Shown: positions 59,883 through 64,000 of the stretch, one piece after another
Layout: every line of letters starts with the position of its first letter
How positions within the stretch are numbered: position 1 is the stretch's first letter
Source: Streptomyces sp. CB02056
GTDB taxonomy: Bacteria > Actinomycetota > Actinomycetes > Streptomycetales > Streptomycetaceae
NCBI RefSeq assembly: GCF_001905545.1
Contig: NZ_LIPD01000009.1
Coordinates: 1-64,000 of the forward strand
Reading direction: 5' to 3'
DNA length: 64,000 nucleotides
Notes under the pieces: generated by a model
The model's database searches: none
Told to the model about the DNA's origin: nothing
Seen by the model: only the letters and a program-made list of their open reading frames with translations
Position numbers and translations under genes: made by a program

Positions 59883-60770
59883 CTACGCGGTGAAGGCGGC
59901 GAAGTCGACCGCGCCGACCCGCTCCGGGTCCAGCAGGATCTGGATCCGGGTGATCCGCCCGCCGCGCACCGAGAAGCCCATGACCGAGGTCGGCGCGCCG
60001 TCCCGGGTGACCAGGGCGCCGGGGACGCCGTTGACCAGCACCGGGAAGACCGCCACCCCGCCCTGGCGGAACAGCGAGGCGCGCCCCGCCACCGGCCGGG
60101 CGCCGCGGATCGAGGCGGTGGCGGCGGCGAGGGCGGGCCCGCCGTCCGCGCGCAGCTCGACGTCCGGGTCGAGGACGGCCACCAGCCCGTCCAGGTCGCC
60201 GTCCCGGGCCGCCGCGAAGAAGGCGTTCACCAGCGTGCGGCGGGTCGCGAAGTCGCCGCCGGAGTCCGCCTCGCGCTCCTCCTGCACCCGGCGGCGCCCC
60301 CGGCTGGCGAGCTTGCGGGCCGCCGCCGGGGTCTTCCCGACGACGGCCGCGATCTCGTCGAAGGGCAGGTGGAACATGTCGTGCAGGACGAAGGAGACCC
60401 GCTCGGCCGGGGCGAGGGTGTCCAGCACGATCAGCAGGGCGAGGCTGACCGAGTCGCTCAGCAGCGCCTCGTCCTCCGGGCCGTTGGACGGCTCCTGCCC
60501 GACGACGACGTCCGGCAGGTGCACCCCGACCGGGTCCTCGGGTCGGGCGGCGCGGGAGCGGAGGATGTTCAGACAGATCCGGCCGATCACCGTGGTGAGC
60601 CAGCCGGCGAGGTTCGCCACCTCGTCGGCGTCGCTGCGGCTGAGTCTGATCCAGGTCTCCTGGACGGCGTCCTCGGACTCCGCGTGCGAGCCGAGCATGC
60701 GGTACGCCACGGCCCGCATGTGCGGCCGGTGCCGCTCGAACTGCTCTGCCAGCCGATCGTGGTCGGGCAC
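59883..60770 (-). CDS. SigJ-type ECF sigma factor with SnoaL-like C-terminal domain
   Basis: The 295-residue protein has sigma region 2 (VAYRMLGSHAESEDAVQETWIRL), region 4 (FDEIAAVVGKTPAAARKLASRGRRRV) and a C-terminal SnoaL-like domain of about 115 residues (LVNAFFAAARDGDLDGLVAVLDPDVELRADGG). This is the ECF41/SigJ group, in which the C-terminal domain controls activity. I chose the GTG at 60770 (GAGGAA 7 bp upstream); a GTG at 60776 is possible. It is divergent from a drug exporter gene. Confidence 0.9.
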   Translation of the reverse strand: MPDHDRLAEQFERHRPHMRAVAYRMLGSHAESEDAVQETWIRLSRSDADEVANLAGWLTTVIGRICLNILRSRAARPEDPVGVHLPDVVVGQEPSNGPEDEALLSDSVSLALLIVLDTLAPAERVSFVLHDMFHLPFDEIAAVVGKTPAAARKLASRGRRRVQEEREADSGGDFATRRTLVNAFFAAARDGDLDGLVAVLDPDVELRADGGPALAAATASIRGARPVAGRASLFRQGGVAVFPVLVNGVPGALVTRDGAPTSVMGFSVRGGRITRIQILLDPERVGAVDFAAFTA

Positions 60771-60803
60771 GGTCACATTCCTCGGTCGGGAGGGGTCATC
60801 ACT

Positions 60804-60827
60804 ACGGGGGCGGCGAGCCGCCCCCGT
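60804..60827. other. Hairpin in the sigma/exporter divergent region
   Basis: A perfect 10-bp stem (60804-60813 with 60818-60827) with a CGAG loop lies between divergent genes, where a terminator is not expected. It could be an operator or an mRNA leader structure of the sigma gene. Confidence 0.4.
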
Positions 60828-60858
60828 CGTTCGTGGACCTTACTTGGAGCGCGGGATG

Positions 60859-60886
60859 ATCACACTGGGTATCACACATATCACAC
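60859..60886 (+). promoter_or_regulatory. Three ATCACAC repeats upstream of the exporter
   Basis: ATCACAC occurs at 60859-60865, 60871-60877 and 60880-60886, ending 22 bp before the exporter ATG in an AT-rich patch. Regular repeats here suggest a regulator binding site or an unusual promoter, perhaps one read by the divergent SigJ-type sigma factor. Confidence 0.45.
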
Positions 60887-60908
60887 GACTCCGGAGGGGC
60901 GAGAGGCC

Positions 60909-62555
60909 ATGACCCTCTCCCTCACGGAGTCGCGACGCCGGCGGCTGACCCTGTTCGCGATGTGCATGGCCACGTTCATGACCTCGCTCGACCTGACCAT
61001 CGTGAACGTGGCCCTCCCGTCGATGCAGAGCGAACTGCACATGGGCGCCGCCGAGCTGGAGTGGGTGATCAGCGCGTACTCGCTGAGCCTGGCCGCGGTC
61101 ATCCCGGCCAGCGGGGCGCTCGGCGACCGGTACGGCCGCAAGCGGATTTTCCTGACCGGGATGGTCGTCTTCTCGATCGGCGTCGTCGCCTGCGCCGTGG
61201 CCTGGAACGCGCTCTCGCTGATCGCCTTCCGGGCGGTGCAGGGCCTGGGCGGGGCCGCGATGCTCGCGCTGGGGCTGTCCATCATCACGGAGACCTACCC
61301 GAAGGAGCAGCGGGCCTCCGCGATCGGCGCCTGGGCGGCGATCGGCGGCACCGGCTTCGGCGCGGGCCCGGTCGGCGGGGGCATCCTGCTGACCTTCTTC
61401 GGCTGGCAGTCGGTCTTCTGGATCAACCTGCCGTTCGCCGCCCTGGGCATCGCCTGCACCTTCCTGGCGGTGCGGGAGTCGCGCAACCCGCAGGCCCGCC
61501 GGCTCGACGTGCCGGGGATCGTGCTCAGCGCGCTCGGGCTGGTCTGCCTCACGCTCGGCTTCGTCGAGTCCGCCGACCACCCGTGGGGCTCGGCCGTGGT
61601 GGCGTTCCCGCTGGCGGCCGGGGTGGTCCTGCTGCTGGCCTTCCTCGGGTGGGAGCGCCGTGCCCCGCACCCGATGATGCCGCCCGCCCTGCTGCGCGCG
61701 CGCAGCTTCGCGAGCGCCTCGGGGATCTACCTGCTGTGCTACGGCGGCATGAGCGGCGCGCTGTTCTGGGTGACGCTGTACTTCCAGGACGTGGCGGGCT
61801 GGTCGGTGCTGCGCACCGGGCTGTCGTGGCTGTTCATGAACATCCCGTTCCTCACCATGGCGCAGTTCGGCGGCCGTCTGGACTCGCGGTTCCGCTCGGT
61901 GACGGTGGCCGTCTCGGGGATCCTGCTGGCCGCGGTCGGGGTGTTCCTGCTCAGCCGGGCCGGGACCACGCCCTTCGCGGTCAGCGCGCTCGGGTACGTG
62001 CTGTACGGCGGCGGGTTCGGCACCTTCGTGCCCGCCGTGACCCACGTGGCCATGCGGGACGTGCCCCCGGGGGCCTCCGGCGCCGCCTCGGGCGTGCTGA
62101 ACGCCTCGCGGCAGATCGGCAGTTCGGTGTGCCTCGCGGTGCTGGGCGCCGTCGGCGTCAACTCGGCGGTCTCCGCCTGGCAGGAGAAGACGGCCGGGCT
62201 GGACGGGGCCCAGCGGGCCGAGGTGCTGGAGCGGTCGCGGGAGGTCGGCGGCGGCCGGCTGCACACGGTGGTGGAGGCGCTCGGCGAGCCGTTCCGGCAG
62301 CCGGCCGTCGACTCCTTCCTGCACGGCTACCAGCTGTCGATCGGGATCGCCGCCGCGGCCACGGCGGTGGCGGCGGTGCTGGCCTGGGCCGGGTTCCGGC
62401 AGCGCGCCGGACAGCTGCCGACGGCCCCGGAGCCGGCCCCGGAGCCGACCACCCCGGAGTCGAGTACTCCGGAGCCGGCCGGACCCCGACCGGCGGGCGG
62501 TTCGTCCGCCGACGAGGTGACGGTGGCCGGAAAGGGTCTGCGCCCCCGTCCGTGA
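60909..62555 (+). CDS. EmrB/QacA-type MFS drug exporter (14 TM)
   Basis: The 548-residue protein has about 14 hydrophobic segments, TSLDLTIVNVALPSM (motif D1 of the DHA2 family), GALGDRYGRKRIFL (motif A) and GFGAGPVGGGILL (motif C of antiporters). A Pro/Glu-rich tail of about 50 residues follows. The start has GAGAGG at a good distance. It may export a product of the region or give resistance; the divergent sigma gene may control it. Confidence 0.9.
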   Translation: MTLSLTESRRRRLTLFAMCMATFMTSLDLTIVNVALPSMQSELHMGAAELEWVISAYSLSLAAVIPASGALGDRYGRKRIFLTGMVVFSIGVVACAVAWNALSLIAFRAVQGLGGAAMLALGLSIITETYPKEQRASAIGAWAAIGGTGFGAGPVGGGILLTFFGWQSVFWINLPFAALGIACTFLAVRESRNPQARRLDVPGIVLSALGLVCLTLGFVESADHPWGSAVVAFPLAAGVVLLLAFLGWERRAPHPMMPPALLRARSFASASGIYLLCYGGMSGALFWVTLYFQDVAGWSVLRTGLSWLFMNIPFLTMAQFGGRLDSRFRSVTVAVSGILLAAVGVFLLSRAGTTPFAVSALGYVLYGGGFGTFVPAVTHVAMRDVPPGASGAASGVLNASRQIGSSVCLAVLGAVGVNSAVSAWQEKTAGLDGAQRAEVLERSREVGGGRLHTVVEALGEPFRQPAVDSFLHGYQLSIGIAAAATAVAAVLAWAGFRQRAGQLPTAPEPAPEPTTPESSTPEPAGPRPAGGSSADEVTVAGKGLRPRP

Positions 62556-62868
62556 CCCATGTCACGCGGGTGCGCGGATAGAGCTCGGGCAAGGTAGGAG
62601 GTGGTCCGAACCACCGGTACGTCGCGCCCGCTCCCGGATTCCAGGGGGGCGGGCACGGCGCTGCCGAGGGCCGAGTGCCCAGCAGCAAACGTGTGCTTAC
62701 CAGTCGGTGAACGTGTGCAACCGGGCCTTGCGGAGCCCCGCCCCGGCGGGAGGCCGCGGGCCCGGCCGTGAGCCGCGCCGGGCGTCGATTCCCACTGCCT
62801 TCGGGGCGGTTCGTACGAGAAAGCAAGGAAAGCCGAGACTGCCTTTTTCTCTGACGAGGGAGACACCC
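62556..62868. other. 313-bp intergenic region before the winged-helix regulator
   Basis: It begins with an inverted repeat CGTGAC-ccat-GTCACG (62551-62566) that overlaps the exporter stop codon and may be a weak terminator or an operator. The right part (62815-62868) is less GC-rich, as expected for the promoter of the next gene. No other gene is seen. Confidence 0.5.
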
Positions 62869-63363
62869 TTGAGCAAAGGTGTCACGTTAATACGATGGCC
62901 CATCGAGGCGGACAAACGGAATCACTGCCGAAAGGCGGGAATTCCCTGCCTGCTCGTCGTGGAGGCCGGCAATGACGCTCCCGTGTGCGTCGACCCCGGG
63001 GAGGACTGGATCAGGTCGCCGGCCCCGCGCGGGGACGTCGAGGCGCGCATCCAGGCGCTGTCCCAACGCGTGTACGGGCGCAGGGTCCCGACCGTCGATT
63101 CCACCGGGGTGCTCTGCTTCGGCGGCAACTCGGTCGCCATCTCCACCACCCAGGTGGGGATCATGGAGGAACTCGTCGCCCACTACGGCGAGGTGGTGTA
63201 CCGGGCCGAGCTGGAGCAGCAGGTGGTCCGGGCCACCGGAGCGATCTCCAGGAACGCCCTGGACCTGCAGATCATGCGGCTGCGGAGGCGGATCTCCGAG
63301 GTCGGCCTCTGCATCCGGACGGTGTGGGGCCGCGGCTACATCCTGGAGGCGGACGGCCTGTGA
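62869..63363 (+). CDS. OmpR/PhoB-type winged-helix regulator without a standard receiver
   Basis: The 164-residue protein starts at a TTG (62869) with GAGGGAGA 5 bp upstream; there is no ATG option near. The C-terminal half is a PhoB-type winged helix (LDLQIMRLRRRISEVGLCIRTVWGRGYIL). The N-terminal half (IRWPIEADKRNHCRKAGIPCLLVVEAG) looks like a short degenerate receiver without a phosphorylatable Asp site. It is probably an orphan regulator of nearby genes. The first codons are AT-rich, as often near the start. Confidence 0.78.
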   Translation: MSKGVTLIRWPIEADKRNHCRKAGIPCLLVVEAGNDAPVCVDPGEDWIRSPAPRGDVEARIQALSQRVYGRRVPTVDSTGVLCFGGNSVAISTTQVGIMEELVAHYGEVVYRAELEQQVVRATGAISRNALDLQIMRLRRRISEVGLCIRTVWGRGYILEADGL

Positions 63364-63462
63364 CCGGCGGCGCCGACCGCGGCTGACACCCCGCGCGGGC
63401 GGCACACCGCGAAGCCCGTACGCCGTACAGCCGGCACGCCGCCACCCCGGCGTGCGGCCGGT

Positions 63463-63495
63463 GCCCTCTGCCCGTACCTCACACGGGCAGAGGGC
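63463..63495. terminator. Terminator between the winged-helix gene and the YceI-like remnant
   Basis: A perfect 13-bp stem (63463-63475 with 63483-63495) with a 7-nt loop serves two convergent genes; a smaller GCACGCCG/CGGCGTGC hairpin lies just before it. Confidence 0.75.
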
Positions 63496-63512
63496 GTCCC
63501 GCCGGGCCGGGC

Positions 63513-63629
63513 TCAGGCGTCGAGCGAGGCCTGGACGTCCAGGGTGATGTGCGGGTCGGCCTTGTCGATGCTCCAGGTGCCCGCGGTGTACGCGGTGTAC
63601 GCGGGGATCTCGGCGACGGCCTCCGTCAT
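63513..63629 (-). pseudogene. Truncated YceI-like gene or small orphan
   Basis: An ATG at 63629 with GGAGAG upstream gives 38 residues that read like the start of a YceI-family lipid-binding protein (YTAGTWSIDKADPHITLDVQ resembles the family's TWxIDPxHS opening), then stop after SLDA. Complete YceI proteins are about 170-190 residues, and no continuation is seen before the terminator at 63463-63495. It is therefore probably a decayed remnant; a genuine small peptide is possible. Confidence 0.5.
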
Positions 63630-63717
63630 CGGAACTCTCCTTCGAACGGTCGTGAGTCACAAGCCCCGCGGTGCGCGGGTCATCAGTACGACGGACCGTG
63701 AACCCGGAAGGTGACCG

Positions 63718-64000
63718 ATGGATCAGCGCCAACTGCTGGCGGAATTCTTCGAGGAGAGCCGAACGGCGCTGCTGGGGCTCGCGTACCGCATCCTCGGCTC
63801 CCGGGAGGAGGCCGAGGACGCGGTGCAGGAGACCTGGCTGAGGCTGGACCGCGCCGACACCACGGCGGTGCGCAACCTGCCCGGCTGGATCCGCACCGTC
63901 GCCTCCCGGGTCTGCCTGGACGCGCTGCGCAGCCGGTCGGGGGGCCAACAGCGCTGTGGGGGCGAGGAGTTGACGCACACCTGCGGCCCCGGCGCGGAGG
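63718..64000 (+). CDS. SigJ-type ECF sigma factor, N-terminal part (runs off the right edge)
   Basis: The 94 visible codons begin MDQRQLLAEFFEESR and contain sigma region 2 (LAYRILGSREEAEDAVQETWLRL, then WIRTVASRVCLDALRSR). It resembles the sigma factor at 59883-60770 and should also have a C-terminal SnoaL-like domain beyond the edge. GGAAGGTGACCG precedes the ATG. It is divergent from the YceI-like remnant, a neighbour type often found with SigJ-type genes. Confidence 0.85.
   Translation, partial: MDQRQLLAEFFEESRTALLGLAYRILGSREEAEDAVQETWLRLDRADTTAVRNLPGWIRTVASRVCLDALRSRSGGQQRCGGEELTHTCGPGAE

Overview
This 64-kb window is very GC-rich, with codon third positions almost always G or C. It carries ALF-repeat surface protein, MbtH, SigJ-type sigma and 4-hydroxyphenylglycine genes, which together point to a filamentous actinomycete of the Streptomyces/Kitasatospora type. 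Most of the window is specialised metabolism. No rRNA, tRNA or CRISPR array was seen.

Left edge (1-5.06 kb): the start of a secreted-protein gene leaving the window, then a 1368-residue secreted polymorphic toxin (signal peptide, ALF repeats, Ala-rich coiled coils, Hint autoprotease, unrecognised 118-residue toxin tip) followed after 4 bp by a probable immunity gene. A strong hairpin closes this block.

Region A (17.0 down to 5.07 kb, minus strand): an eight-gene operon, mostly with 4-bp start/stop overlaps. Two paralogous 'small LanB' proteins that lack the elimination domain (PEARL-like aminoacyl-tRNA-dependent ligases) bracket a probable cobalamin-type radical SAM enzyme, a ureohydrolase-family protein, a putative Fe(II)/2-oxoglutarate oxygenase and a PHP hydrolase. 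An MFS exporter and an APH-family kinase follow, perhaps for self-protection. I know of no described pathway with this set. It is the best candidate for an undescribed system here.

Region B (43.3 down to 17.2 kb, minus strand): a five-module NRPS system. MbtH is followed by NRPS1 (degenerate T-A-T-E-C-A-T-C-A-T), NRPS2 (C-A-T-C-A-T-TE), an MppJ-like 2-oxo-acid C-methyltransferase, a HisC-like aminotransferase, an MFS exporter and a full 4-hydroxyphenylglycine set (HmaS, Hmo, HpgT). Hand-read specificity codes suggest D-X1 / Val-like / Hpg / X4 / Phe (or beta-methyl-Phe), released by a C-terminal thioesterase.

Region C (43.5-53.9 kb): a degenerate IS256-type transposase-like gene, a LuxR-type regulator, an APC permease with an amidohydrolase, a TetR regulator with a visible operator, and an XRE-cupin regulator followed by an EamA exporter, an ATP-grasp ligase and an overlapping 46-codon ORF.

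Region D (53.9-64 kb): an oxidative block with arylformamidase-like hydrolase, nitroreductase, flavin reductase, tryptophan 2,3-dioxygenase and type II thioesterase, divergent from a P450-ferredoxin pair across a promoter region holding a 20-bp tandem repeat. The first three catalytic types imply kynurenine supply. The type II thioesterase suggests a link to the NRPS. The window ends with a SigJ-type sigma factor, a drug exporter, a winged-helix regulator, a YceI-like remnant and a second SigJ-type sigma gene cut by the edge.
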